DNA of 64,000 bases, taken from assembly GCA_020628545.1 (NCBI GenBank), contig JAHDEX010000007.1, forward strand, positions 39,375 to 103,374, written 5' to 3'. Below the pieces are notes generated by a model. The model made no database searches, was not told the DNA's origin, and was given only the letters and a program-made list of their open reading frames with translations. The position numbers and the translations under genes were made by a program. Below are positions 45,594 through 54,595 of this stretch, piece by piece (within the stretch, counting starts at the first letter, position 1; every line of letters begins with the position of its first letter). This DNA is from Paracoccaceae bacterium (GTDB lineage: Bacteria; Pseudomonadota; Alphaproteobacteria; Rhodobacterales; Rhodobacteraceae).

Positions 45594-47776
45594 GCGGCAA
45601 CTCAATTCGCGATATCTTCTTCCAGGAATGTGAAGACCTGAGTGATGCGTTGACCGACGGCCTGAATGAGATGGCCGACGGGACAGGCGACAGTGAGACG
45701 GTGAACGCTGTCTTTAGGGCCGTTCACTCAATTAAAGGATCCGGCGGCGCGTTCGGGCTTGAGGACCTCGTTGGGTTCGCACACAAGTTTGAAACCGTGC
45801 TTGATGCCGTGCGGTCGCATGAGCTGCAAGCAGACGACAATCTCATGCCTATCCTGCTGCGCTCCGGCGATGTTTTGATCGACTTGATTGAAGCGGCGCG
45901 CATGGAAACGGAGATCAATCAGGAAGCGGTTGATACAACGCTGGCCGCCTTGGCAGAGTTTCTCCCTGATGAGGATCAGGAGCCCGAGGAGGAGTTCTCG
46001 TTTCAGCCGATGGTTCTGGCAATCCCGGATGTCGCCGTCAGCGGCGCCGAAGAGGATACACAGGCAGGCTTTCGCATCAGTTTCACGCCTGCACGCGCGT
46101 TTTATGAGGTCGGGAATGATCCGCTCCATCTTATTGCCGCGCTTGGTGACCTCGGTTCACTGGAGGTGATCGCTGATCTTTCCCAGATCCCCGATGACAT
46201 CGACAACAGCGACTGGGAAAACGGATATCTTTCGTGGGATATCAAACTTGAAACGCCCGCGACCGATGAAACCGTCAAAGCTGTCTTTGGTTTTGTCGAA
46301 GACCTTTGCACCGTCTCGGTCCATCCAATGGGCACAAACGGTGAGGTGCTGCGCACTACAACGCCTGAAGCGGCAGTAGCGGCTATCCCCGAAAACGGGG
46401 CTGGTGAACCACCATCACCTGAGGCACCGTCAAAACAGGACTCTGAGGGGGACAAGTCGTCTGGACCCCCCGAAGATCCAGCGAAGACTGCAGCGAAGCC
46501 CGCAAAAGGCCCTGTCAAATCCCCCCCGTCCGCCGCGGCGCGCGAAGCAAAAGCGACCTTGCGCGTCGATCTTGAACGGGTCGATCGACTGATCAACGCG
46601 GTTGGAGAACTGATCATCAACCAATCCGTCATCGCACAGCGGATCGAAGATGCGGGTCTTGGGAAATCTGATGATATCCAAGTTGATCTCGAAGATTACA
46701 AACACCTCGCGCGGGAAATCCAGGAAGGGGTGATGGCGATCCGTGCCCAACCCGTAAAGCCGCTTTTCCAACGTATGGCGCGTATTGTCCGTGAGGTCAC
46801 CGCAGCAACCGGCAAGAAAGTGCAATTCGTTACCGTTGGCGAAGGCACCGAGGTCGACAAGACGCTTGTTGAGCGTTTGAGCGACCCGCTCACGCATATG
46901 ATCCGCAATGCGATTGATCATGGGATTGAGGAAAGCGAAACCCGCGTCCGCGCAGGTAAGGACCCTGAAGGGGTCATTCAACTTTCGGCCGAGCATCGCT
47001 CTGGCAACGTGTTGATCGAAATCATGGATGACGGGGCTGGTCTCAATCGTGATCGGATCAAAGCCATTGCGGTTGAGAAGGGCATCGTGGCTGAGGATGC
47101 AGATCTCAGCGTCACCGAAATTGACCAGCTGCTCTTCGCGCCAGGCTTTTCAACCGCAAAAGAAGTGACCAACCTGTCCGGACGTGGCGTGGGGATGGAT
47201 GTGGTCAAGACCGCGATCACGTCGCTTGGCGGTCGCATCGGGATCAGCAGCTCTCCGGGGCAGGGATCAACATTCTCGATCACGCTTCCGCTGACCCTTG
47301 CTGTGATGGATGGTATGGTCGTCACAGTTGCTGACCAGACGATGGTTATCCCAATCGCCAGCGTTTCAGAGACGATCCGACCCCGCAAAGAAGATATCTT
47401 CATGCTCGGCGTGGAACACCCGGTCCTGCAAATTCGCGGTGAATACATTCCCATTGTGGATCTTGGGACAGCACTCGGGCACCCCGCGCGGGATATTCCA
47501 TTGGAAAACCGGGTCTTTTTGCTCGTCCGGACTGAAAAAATCAGTCAGTGCGCGATAGCGGTGGATGGCATCTCTGATCAGCGTCAAGTCGTCATCAAGA
47601 GCCTTGAAGGCGACTATGGCAAGATCACTGGAATCTCGGCCGCAACCATACTTGGCGATGGCAAGATTGCTTTGATCGTCGATCCTGATGGCATCGCAAG
47701 CGCGGTTTCCGCGGCACCAATGTCGCAGCTGCCCGCGCAACCATCTTCACCACTGACGGAGCCTGCACATGTATGA
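45590..47776 (+). CDS. cheA: Chemotaxis histidine kinase CheA
   Basis: A 728-residue kinase. P1 has the phosphorylated His46 in FRAVHSIKGSGG; a second, P2-like or linker domain (about 140-250) is followed by a proline- and lysine-rich linker; the dimerisation helices, the ATPase P4 (LTHMIRNAIDHGIEE, DDGAGLN, SGRGVGMDVVK) and the CheW-like P5 (GMVVTVADQTMVIP) complete it. It autophosphorylates and feeds CheY. Eight-base overlap with cheW. Confidence 0.96.
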   Translation: MSGNSIRDIFFQECEDLSDALTDGLNEMADGTGDSETVNAVFRAVHSIKGSGGAFGLEDLVGFAHKFETVLDAVRSHELQADDNLMPILLRSGDVLIDLIEAARMETEINQEAVDTTLAALAEFLPDEDQEPEEEFSFQPMVLAIPDVAVSGAEEDTQAGFRISFTPARAFYEVGNDPLHLIAALGDLGSLEVIADLSQIPDDIDNSDWENGYLSWDIKLETPATDETVKAVFGFVEDLCTVSVHPMGTNGEVLRTTTPEAAVAAIPENGAGEPPSPEAPSKQDSEGDKSSGPPEDPAKTAAKPAKGPVKSPPSAAAREAKATLRVDLERVDRLINAVGELIINQSVIAQRIEDAGLGKSDDIQVDLEDYKHLAREIQEGVMAIRAQPVKPLFQRMARIVREVTAATGKKVQFVTVGEGTEVDKTLVERLSDPLTHMIRNAIDHGIEESETRVRAGKDPEGVIQLSAEHRSGNVLIEIMDDGAGLNRDRIKAIAVEKGIVAEDADLSVTEIDQLLFAPGFSTAKEVTNLSGRGVGMDVVKTAITSLGGRIGISSSPGQGSTFSITLPLTLAVMDGMVVTVADQTMVIPIASVSETIRPRKEDIFMLGVEHPVLQIRGEYIPIVDLGTALGHPARDIPLENRVFLLVRTEKISQCAIAVDGISDQRQVVIKSLEGDYGKITGISAATILGDGKIALIVDPDGIASAVSAAPMSQLPAQPSSPLTEPAHV

Positions 47777-48248
47777 TGAGACCAAAGCTGTCGCTGATGA
47801 CGGTGCCGTCTTCGAGTTTATTTCGCTCTACGTCGGAGAGCAGAGCTTTTGCATTGAACTCAACCGCATCCGCGAAATTCGGCGGTGGGAACCTGTCACA
47901 ATGCTTCCGCATTCGCCGCCGTTTGTTCTTGGTGTCGTCAACCTGCGCGGTGCGGTCATTCCCATCATCGATCTTGCAAGCAAACTGGGGTTCCCGCCTT
48001 TTGAACCCACGAAGCGCAATGTGATCATCATCTGTAACCTCGGCGAACAGGTGATTGGGCTGCTTGTGGAGTCAGTTTCAGAAATCCTCACCGTCGATCT
48101 GTCAGAAATGCAGGAGGCGCCGCGCATCAAGGAAGACGCCAACAACACCGCAATCTGCGGAGTGATCTCAATCAAGGACGACATGACGCGCGTCATCGAT
48201 CTTGAAGCGATGATGGGCATTGGTGAGGAGCCTGCCCTCAATGAGTGA
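47769..48248 (+). CDS. cheW: Chemotaxis adaptor CheW
   Basis: A 159-residue SH3-like adaptor coupling chemoreceptors to CheA. FISLYVGEQSFCIELNRIREI, VLGVVNLRGAVIPIIDL and GLLVESVSEIL are diagnostic. It overlaps cheA at one end and cheR at the other (ATGAGTGA). Confidence 0.95.
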   Translation: MYDETKAVADDGAVFEFISLYVGEQSFCIELNRIREIRRWEPVTMLPHSPPFVLGVVNLRGAVIPIIDLASKLGFPPFEPTKRNVIIICNLGEQVIGLLVESVSEILTVDLSEMQEAPRIKEDANNTAICGVISIKDDMTRVIDLEAMMGIGEEPALNE

Positions 48249-49098
48249 CCGGCATCGCACACTGGCGTCCGATCTGACCTTCACCGAAGCGGATTTTCGG
48301 CAAATTGCCCGACACGCGTCGCAGCAATATGGACTGAATATCAAAATTGAAAAGAAGGGGTTGATCTACGCGCGTCTGGCCCGTCGCATCCGGACACTGG
48401 GGCTGCCCGATTTCAAAGCTTATTGCGACCTGGCAACCGGACCAAGAGCGGCCTCCGAGGCGGAAGAGCTTCTATCGGCGCTCACAACCAATGTGTCGTC
48501 TTTTTACCGGGAACGGCATCATTTTGATGCTTTGAAGGCGACTGTCTTACCGGCACTGCGTGAAAAAATGCTGAGTGGGGCGGGCATTCGCATCTGGTCG
48601 GCGGGGTGTTCTGCCGGGCAAGAACCGTACTCTATCGCGGCGACCATCAAAGGGTGTTGGCCAGACCTAAAGTCGAATGCGGTCACGATTTTAGGATCGG
48701 ATGTTGACGGACGCATCTTGGAAAAGGCGCAGGCCGGCACCTACCGGGCGACCGAAGTGGCTTCTCTCAAGCCCGACGAGAAAGACTTGCTGTTCGAGCC
48801 GGGAACCCGAGGTAGCGATGTTGTCTACGTGCGCCCGGAACTGAAGGAGATGGTTCGGTTTGAGCGCATCAATCTTGTCGATGAATGGCGGCACGCGGCC
48901 CCTTTCGACATCATTTTTTGCCGAAACGTTGTGATCTACTTCGAACGCAGCACGCAACACAAACTTTGGCAAAGGTTTCGCGACAGTCTTGCGCCACAGG
49001 GTCACCTTTTCATTGGCCACTCTGAGCGTCTCACCGGACCGGCAGAAGCACAGTTTCGCAGTACCGGCATCACATCGTTTGAAAAATTGGCGCCATAA
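48241..49098 (+). CDS. cheR: Chemotaxis protein methyltransferase CheR
   Basis: SAM-dependent methylation of receptor glutamates. The 285-residue protein has an N-terminal helical domain (FRQIARHASQQYGLNI), the SAM motif IWSAGCSAGQEPYSIA, and FDIIFCRNVVIYF. ATG 48241 overlaps the cheW stop; the track start is seven codons earlier. No CheR tetratricopeptide tail is present. The usual partner cheB does not follow. Confidence 0.95.
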   Translation: MSDRHRTLASDLTFTEADFRQIARHASQQYGLNIKIEKKGLIYARLARRIRTLGLPDFKAYCDLATGPRAASEAEELLSALTTNVSSFYRERHHFDALKATVLPALREKMLSGAGIRIWSAGCSAGQEPYSIAATIKGCWPDLKSNAVTILGSDVDGRILEKAQAGTYRATEVASLKPDEKDLLFEPGTRGSDVVYVRPELKEMVRFERINLVDEWRHAAPFDIIFCRNVVIYFERSTQHKLWQRFRDSLAPQGHLFIGHSERLTGPAEAQFRSTGITSFEKLAP

Positions 49099-49121
49099 GG
49101 CACCAGCAAGAAAGGACCAAA

Positions 49122-49511
49122 ATGGCGCTCAAGGATAACCTGAAAGTCTTAGTTGTGGATGATATGCCGACCAGTCGCGGTCTCATTGTTCAAGCGCTTG
49201 AAGAAATGAAGGTGTGGAACAATTCGACCGAAAATAATGGACAGACGGCGATGGAGCGGCTCGCGAAGGAGCCTGCACATCTGATTTTGTCCGACATGAA
49301 CATGCCGGTCATGGATGGCCTCGAATTGCTGCGCAATCTCAGGGCGAACCGCGCGACAAAAGGTGTCGGATTCATCCTGATCACTGGGAAACCCACGCCT
49401 GATCTTGTGGCGAAAGGCCGGTCGCTTGGCATGAACAATATGATCAAAAAGCCCTTCACCACGCCGCAACTTAAGGCCTGCATCGAGCAAGTGGTGGGCC
49501 CACTTGGATAG
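49122..49511 (+). CDS. cheY: CheY-like response regulator (second copy)
   Basis: A 129-residue receiver domain with LVVDDMP, phospho-acceptor ILSDMNMPVMDG, switch threonine LITGK and lysine MIKKPF. It differs clearly from the first CheY and may be a phosphate sink or second output, as in other Alphaproteobacteria with two CheYs. It occupies the place where cheB is found in related operons. Confidence 0.92.
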   Translation: MALKDNLKVLVVDDMPTSRGLIVQALEEMKVWNNSTENNGQTAMERLAKEPAHLILSDMNMPVMDGLELLRNLRANRATKGVGFILITGKPTPDLVAKGRSLGMNNMIKKPFTTPQLKACIEQVVGPLG

Positions 49512-49872
49512 TCACGCCAACCAGACGAAAATCGCCGTTCAGGTTCTGCTAAAGAACATCTGCGGCGAACTTTTCGCGCTTGGCGCCCGCCTGCAAGACG
49601 TTGAGCGGACGATTTTTTCTATCGAGACGGCGGAAGAACTGCGGACGAATTTGGTTGGATTGCAAGATATGGATCTCATCATTCAACAGTTGAACGATTT
49701 GGGGCGTGCCATCCGCGTTGCGTCACATGCTGATCTTGATGAACTGATGCTTCCTGCGGCAGCGCTTGGCGAGACATTACATCTGGCGGAATTACGACGT
49801 CGCTTGATGGGATTGTCAGAGGAGAGAGTATTGTCGGCACCAATGGCAGATGCGGACGTCCAACTTTTCTAA
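49504..49872 (+). CDS. Small helical chemotaxis-operon protein, possible CheZ-like phosphatase
   Basis: A 122-residue protein read from TTG 49504, overlapping the second cheY by eight bases. It is predicted nearly all helical. GLQDMDLIIQQLNDLG contains D-L-x-x-Q, the arrangement of the catalytic Asp and Gln in CheZ (DLTGQ), and it ends in a short hydrophobic tail DVQLF, as CheZ ends in a CheY-binding peptide. CheZ-like CheT of rhizobia is a precedent for small divergent forms. The start codon is not certain. Confidence 0.55.
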   Translation: MDSHANQTKIAVQVLLKNICGELFALGARLQDVERTIFSIETAEELRTNLVGLQDMDLIIQQLNDLGRAIRVASHADLDELMLPAAALGETLHLAELRRRLMGLSEERVLSAPMADADVQLF

Positions 49873-49960
49873 ACGGCAATTGCCAAGTTGATAGGCGCAG
49901 AACGACGCTTCTGAACCGAAAGCAGCAAGTCATAGGTACGGCTGAAGAAAGGGCCTCTGA

Positions 49961-50497
49961 ATGTCAGTCGAAACAGCGAAGGTCATCAGCGTGATCCAGG
50001 GTGAATTCGCGGTTTCCGCAGACCCCACGGCGTGCATGTCAACCGTCCTGGGGTCTTGCATTGCTGCCTGCCTTTACGATCCAACCAATAAAGTTGGCGG
50101 AATGAACCATTTCCTGCTGCCAGAGGCGCGCAATGGCGATAGTCAGCATGTCAAATACGGCGCGCATCTGATGGAATTGTTGATCAATGACCTTCTCAAG
50201 ATGGGCGCGCAGCGTGATCGTCTTCGGGTGAAGCTCGCAGGGGGCGGCAAGATGAGCCAATTCTTGGGTTCCGTGGGCGAGAAAAACATTGAGTTTGTCC
50301 AAAAGTATCTCGCAAATGAAGGTATTCCGATTGACTGGCAAAGTCTCGGAGGGAGGCAGGCAAGACGGATCCATTTCTACCCGACAACCGGTCGGCTGAC
50401 AGAGAAGTTCGTCCAAGCCCCGAAAGGCATTGAAGCCTCCGAAAAAGGCGCGCGCGCGCCCAGGCGACCTGCGAGTTCCGGTGTGGAATTGTTCTAA
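49961..50497 (+). CDS. cheD: Chemoreceptor glutamine deamidase CheD
   Basis: A 178-residue deamidase with the catalytic cysteine in LGSCIAACLYD and the histidine in GGMNHFLLP, plus KLAGGGKM. It deamidates receptor glutamines and in some bacteria binds CheC. The C-terminus is a basic extension ending SGVELF, which resembles the DVQLF end of the preceding small protein. Last gene of the operon. Confidence 0.94.
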   Translation: MSVETAKVISVIQGEFAVSADPTACMSTVLGSCIAACLYDPTNKVGGMNHFLLPEARNGDSQHVKYGAHLMELLINDLLKMGAQRDRLRVKLAGGGKMSQFLGSVGEKNIEFVQKYLANEGIPIDWQSLGGRQARRIHFYPTTGRLTEKFVQAPKGIEASEKGARAPRRPASSGVELF

Positions 50498-50586
50498 AGC
50501 GCTCTTTTCACTCACAACTCTGTGCAACACTGCTCACGCCACTGTGCATCAATGTGCTTCACAACAAGCGGAGCAGGGGTAGCGCG

Positions 50587-50892
50587 ATGGGTGTTCGGGT
50601 TACATATGTTGATCACCAACCCCGCAACTGGATGTCGACCATGACCCGCTTCACACTCGCATTGATCACACTGACCGCCGCCACACCGGCGTTCGCCAAC
50701 TACGGCGACCTGGAGATGAACATCGATGAGCTGTCTCCGCAGGTTGCCATGATTTCACAGCCTTTGCTGACACCGTCGTACGTTGTCGCGACCGAGGACA
50801 CCTGCACTTTGCCGTCCGACCATATCGTGTCGGTTCCGGTCACTTTCACAAGTGAAACCACCACAGAGATGGCGTGCCTGACCACGGAATAG
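50587..50892 (+). CDS. Small secreted protein of unknown function
   Basis: From ATG 50587, which follows AGGGG at seven bases, the ORF gives 101 residues; an internal ATG at 50641 gives a classical signal peptide (MTRFTLALITLTAATPAFA) and an 83-residue protein, but lacks a ribosome site. The mature part has two cysteines (DTCTLP and MACLTT). No family recognised. It stands alone between cheD and nrdR. Confidence 0.5.
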   Translation: MGVRVTYVDHQPRNWMSTMTRFTLALITLTAATPAFANYGDLEMNIDELSPQVAMISQPLLTPSYVVATEDTCTLPSDHIVSVPVTFTSETTTEMACLTTE

Positions 50893-51014
50893 TCCCTTCC
50901 GAAACAACATAAGGCGGTCCCAAATGTGGGCTACCCAAAGTTTTGCGCGTCCCCTATAGTCGCTGTAGGTAAGTGGGCAGAAAGTCCCACCCATGGCAGC
51001 TAACGAGGACGAAG

Positions 51015-51482
51015 ATGCGGTGCCCCTTTTGCGGAAACGTAGATACACAGGTTAAAGATTCACGCCCCGCCGAGGACCACGTCGCGATCAGACGTCGCCG
51101 CTTTTGCCCGGCGTGTGCCGGCCGGTTTACGACCTACGAACGTGTGCAGCTGCGCGATCTCGTTGTAATCAAGTCCAACGGACGCCGCGAGGATTTTGAC
51201 CGCGACAAGCTCGAACGGTCGATCCGCATTTCGCTTCAGAAACGCCCAGTTGAACCCGAGCGGATGGATCAGATGATCAGCGGGATTGTGCGCCGTTTGG
51301 AAAGCATGGGTGAAACGGACATTCCATCGACGACCATCGGCGAGATTGTCATGGAAAGCCTCGCGCGGATCGACACCGTCGCTTATGTCCGATTTGCGAG
51401 TGTCTATAAGAATTTCCAAGCAGCCGATGACTTTGACAAGTTTGTCAGTGAGCTACGGCCCGATCCCAAAATCGAGACGTGA
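51015..51482 (+). CDS. nrdR: Transcriptional repressor NrdR
   Basis: Represses ribonucleotide reductase genes in response to nucleotide levels. The 155-residue protein has a zinc ribbon (MRCPFCGN and [14 protein letters not shown]) and an ATP-cone ([16 protein letters not shown]). ATG 51015 follows GAGGACGAAG; the track start at 50973 adds 14 residues. It overlaps ribD by four bases (GTGA), a common nrdR-ribD coupling. Confidence 0.96.
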   Translation: MRCPFCGNVDTQVKDSRPAEDHVAIRRRRFCPACAGRFTTYERVQLRDLVVIKSNGRREDFDRDKLERSIRISLQKRPVEPERMDQMISGIVRRLESMGETDIPSTTIGEIVMESLARIDTVAYVRFASVYKNFQAADDFDKFVSELRPDPKIET

Positions 51483-52570
51483 CAGGTCCATCAGACCGCC
51501 ATTACATGCGGCTTGCGCTGACTTTGGGTCGGCGCGGTCTTGGTCAGGTGTGGCCGAACCCCGCGGTCGGATGTGTGATCGTGAAAGACGGACGCATTCT
51601 CGGTCGCGGCTGGACGGCTGTCGGTGGTCGTCCGCACGCTGAGACCCAGGCGCTGGCGCAGGCAGGGCCTGCCGCAAAAGGGGCCACGGTTTATGTGACG
51701 CTCGAGCCATGTGCGCACACGGGTCAGACCCCGCCCTGTGCGCAGGCGCTGATCAATGCAGACGTGGCCCGTGTTGTAGTTGCGTGCGACGACCCGGATC
51801 CGCGCGTGAATGGCGGCGGGATCGCGATGCTGCGCGCGTCTGGGATGGCGGTCACGACGGGGGTCGAAGAGTCCACGGCGCGGGCTGATCATGCGGGCTT
51901 TCTCTCGCGGATCACACGCAATCGGCCGTTTGTAACGCTAAAGCTTGCGACATCGCTGGACGGGCGGATCGCGACCCAGACGGGGGAAAGCCAGTGGATT
52001 ACAGGACCTGATGCGCGCCGGGCGGTTCACGCCCTCAGAGCGACCCACGACGCGGTCATGGTCGGCGCGGGCACCGTGCGTGCGGACAATCCACAACTGA
52101 CCGTGCGCGGCATGGGCCAGCGGCGTCAGCCAGTACGTGTGGTTTTGAGTACGGGGGCGGATCTGCCCATGGACGCGTCCTTGTTCCAAACTGCCGATGC
52201 GGTGCCGGTGTGGATGTGTCACGGCGCTGACGCTGACGTTTCGCGGTATTTGAGCCAGGGCATCGATAGTGTGCCGTGCGCTTTAACTGCCGGGCAGGTT
52301 GATATGGTCGCTGCACTGAAAGCTTTGGCGGACAGCGGGATTACGCGCCTCTTTTGCGAAGGCGGCAGCGCCGTCGCAGGGAGTTTGTTGCGATCTGGCT
52401 TGGTTGATCGCCTGGAACTTTTTCAGGCGGGAAAGCTGATCGGCGGAGACGGGCTCGCGGCGCTTGGTAGTCTCGGCGTTTCGGCCCTCAGTGATGCGCA
52501 TGCATTTGTGCGTGTTGCGGACCGCGCTGTGGGCGCTGATCTCTGGACCTCATGGGACAGGGCGACCTAG
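51479..52570 (+). CDS. ribD: Bifunctional riboflavin-specific deaminase/reductase
   Basis: Second and third steps of riboflavin synthesis. The 363-residue protein has a CDA-type deaminase domain with HAETQAL and the zinc cysteines in [16 protein letters not shown], and a reductase domain (about 150-360) with [12 protein letters not shown] and [12 protein letters not shown], and the late [15 protein letters not shown] 51479 overlaps nrdR. Its TAG shares CTAG with the stop of the convergent kpsC. Confidence 0.95.
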   Translation: MTGPSDRHYMRLALTLGRRGLGQVWPNPAVGCVIVKDGRILGRGWTAVGGRPHAETQALAQAGPAAKGATVYVTLEPCAHTGQTPPCAQALINADVARVVVACDDPDPRVNGGGIAMLRASGMAVTTGVEESTARADHAGFLSRITRNRPFVTLKLATSLDGRIATQTGESQWITGPDARRAVHALRATHDAVMVGAGTVRADNPQLTVRGMGQRRQPVRVVLSTGADLPMDASLFQTADAVPVWMCHGADADVSRYLSQGIDSVPCALTAGQVDMVAALKALADSGITRLFCEGGSAVAGSLLRSGLVDRLELFQAGKLIGGDGLAALGSLGVSALSDAHAFVRVADRAVGADLWTSWDRAT

Positions 52571-54594
52571 CGCCATAGGTGGGCGTAGCTTGCAAACGCG
52601 CCTTGCAGTTTTGCCAAAAGGCGATTGCCCTTGGTCGGTGCGGGAATATCGCCGTTTTGCAGGCGATCAATGGCAACCTCAACAGGGCAGGCAAGACCGG
52701 TCACAGGATCAAAGTAGCGCGGATATGCAATGAGCGTGGCGTGGGTGAGGGCGACAATGTCGGGGCGTGCCGCGCGGCGCGGACATGGCTTTCCGCGATC
52801 ATCTGTGAGCCCCCAACCCGCGTAGAAGGGTGTGCCAAAACAGGTCACGCTGGTATTGCGGATTAAGGCCTCAAAGCCGAGAAGGGACGTCATCGTCCAC
52901 ACTTCATCGGCGGCTGAAATTGCAGCGATTGGGTCAACGTCGTTCAGAATAATATCTGCGAAGCGTTCCACGTCGTTGACCGCACCATCGCGCAGGCCGG
53001 CTTCCACATCGGGATGCGGCTTATACATAATCGTCGCGGCGGGGTTGGCGGCACGCGTCGCTGCAAGCAGCATACGATTGGTGCAAATCTCGCCCGCGCC
53101 GAGGGCGATGGAGGCGTCATCCTCGACTTGTCCTGGTACGAGAATGCGTCGCCCTGCAGGAAGCCCGGATGGAAGTTCGCCTTTGTTGAGGTTGTACTTT
53201 GACACCGCGTGGGCCTGAAGCCGTCGGATCAAGCGCTCGGCCCGTGCGCGCTGCGGTTGGCTGAGGTTTTCCGATGCGGAAATGATCTCTTCCAACCGGC
53301 TGGGTCGGGTCGGGTCATAGTAGATACCCAGGTCGTCACAGACGAGAGAGAGGGGCGGGACGAGGTCGGCCCCGAGGCCACGGGACCGCAAGAAGCCGTC
53401 TTCGATACGCACGGCACCTTCGGGTGCTGCGTCTGCTTTGCTGGCCCACACCATGGCGCGGCGTTTCTCGTTCACATCGGCTGCGGTTGATTTGAAAGCG
53501 ACTGGTTTGATTTGACCGAACACTGCCTGTAACGGTTTGCGCTTCCACAGCCGCATCCCGTAGGCGTCCCAGCCCGCACGGTCTTCACGCCAGGCACGGG
53601 ATTGGGCCGCGAGCGTTGCGATGACATCTTCGATTTCACAAAGCCTGTCGCGGTAGGGATCGTACCACTTTGGATAGAGGATCATCGCAGCCGCAAAAAG
53701 TTGCGCGCGTGTCAACGTTCTCTGGCGTCGATCCAGTGGCTTGCGGTCGTCACTGAGGCCCCAGCCAATGTAAAACGGCTGCCCAAAGACAACGGGCTTA
53801 TGCCCCATCAGGATCGCTTCAAACCCGACTTGCGACGACACGGTGTAGACGGCAATGGCCCCTTCCAGCAGGGCGTATGGCGACCGTGGCGTGTCGTCCA
53901 ATGTGACGCGCCCAATGCAATCACCCTCGGAAAAGTAGCCCTTTCGATGTCCGGCTTGAGTTTCGGGATGGGTTTTCACGATGATGCGTGCGTTCGGATG
54001 CTCTTCCTGCGCGAAATAAAGCATCTCACGGAAGGTATTCAGGTCAGCACCGCTCGCCGTGACAGAGGCATCTTTGCGGGTCTGGTCGATGACAAGCACA
54101 TATCCCGCCTCTGGGGCAGGGACGGTTGGGTCAAAGGCATTGTATTTGGAAAGGTGGAGGTCCTGCAGTTGCTGCATCGCGTCTCGCGCGCGGTTGAGCA
54201 GGGCGAAATCGTCGAGCGGATGCGTCGCAAGCAGTTTTTCCAAGTCAGACGGTGTGCTCGGGTCGAAATGCACACCGCTGGTATCAATTTGCAGGCCAAG
54301 CGGTGGGGACCCGTCGCGCCCTGGCAGGACGGATCGCAGGAATGCATCCTCGACCCTGACGACGTCCGCATCGGTCATTTCCGCAACCGCCTCACCGCGA
54401 TGCGCTGTTGGAGAATTGCCCCAGACGCCAATCACATCGTCCGCGCCCGGCTTGCCGACTTTGATGTCATACCCCGCGAGCGTCATAATCCGACGGACCT
54501 GCGTTTGGGTCAGAAATCCACCGTTGAAAACGTAAAGCCGCCGCAAAGGGGAGTCCTCTGCGGCGGGCATGCGTCCTGTGTCGGACGTGTTCAC
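52567..54594 (-). CDS. kpsC: Capsular polysaccharide biosynthesis protein KpsC
   Basis: Retaining Kdo transferase building the lipid-bound poly-Kdo linker of group 2 capsules. The 675-residue protein contains two related halves: VEDAFLRSVLPGRDG...DTSGVHFDP in the first and IEDGFLRSRGLGAD...DDLGIYYDP in the second, plus KTHPE and KPHPD and two FG.PFY.GWGL.DDR segments. This duplication is the KpsC hallmark. The start may be GTG 54594 or ATG 54570, which has AGGA close upstream. The wza-like gene lies one base upstream. Confidence 0.92.
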   Translation of the reverse strand: MNTSDTGRMPAAEDSPLRRLYVFNGGFLTQTQVRRIMTLAGYDIKVGKPGADDVIGVWGNSPTAHRGEAVAEMTDADVVRVEDAFLRSVLPGRDGSPPLGLQIDTSGVHFDPSTPSDLEKLLATHPLDDFALLNRARDAMQQLQDLHLSKYNAFDPTVPAPEAGYVLVIDQTRKDASVTASGADLNTFREMLYFAQEEHPNARIIVKTHPETQAGHRKGYFSEGDCIGRVTLDDTPRSPYALLEGAIAVYTVSSQVGFEAILMGHKPVVFGQPFYIGWGLSDDRKPLDRRQRTLTRAQLFAAAMILYPKWYDPYRDRLCEIEDVIATLAAQSRAWREDRAGWDAYGMRLWKRKPLQAVFGQIKPVAFKSTAADVNEKRRAMVWASKADAAPEGAVRIEDGFLRSRGLGADLVPPLSLVCDDLGIYYDPTRPSRLEEIISASENLSQPQRARAERLIRRLQAHAVSKYNLNKGELPSGLPAGRRILVPGQVEDDASIALGAGEICTNRMLLAATRAANPAATIMYKPHPDVEAGLRDGAVNDVERFADIILNDVDPIAAISAADEVWTMTSLLGFEALIRNTSVTCFGTPFYAGWGLTDDRGKPCPRRAARPDIVALTHATLIAYPRYFDPVTGLACPVEVAIDRLQNGDIPAPTKGNRLLAKLQGAFASYAHLWR

Positions 54595-54595
54595 G

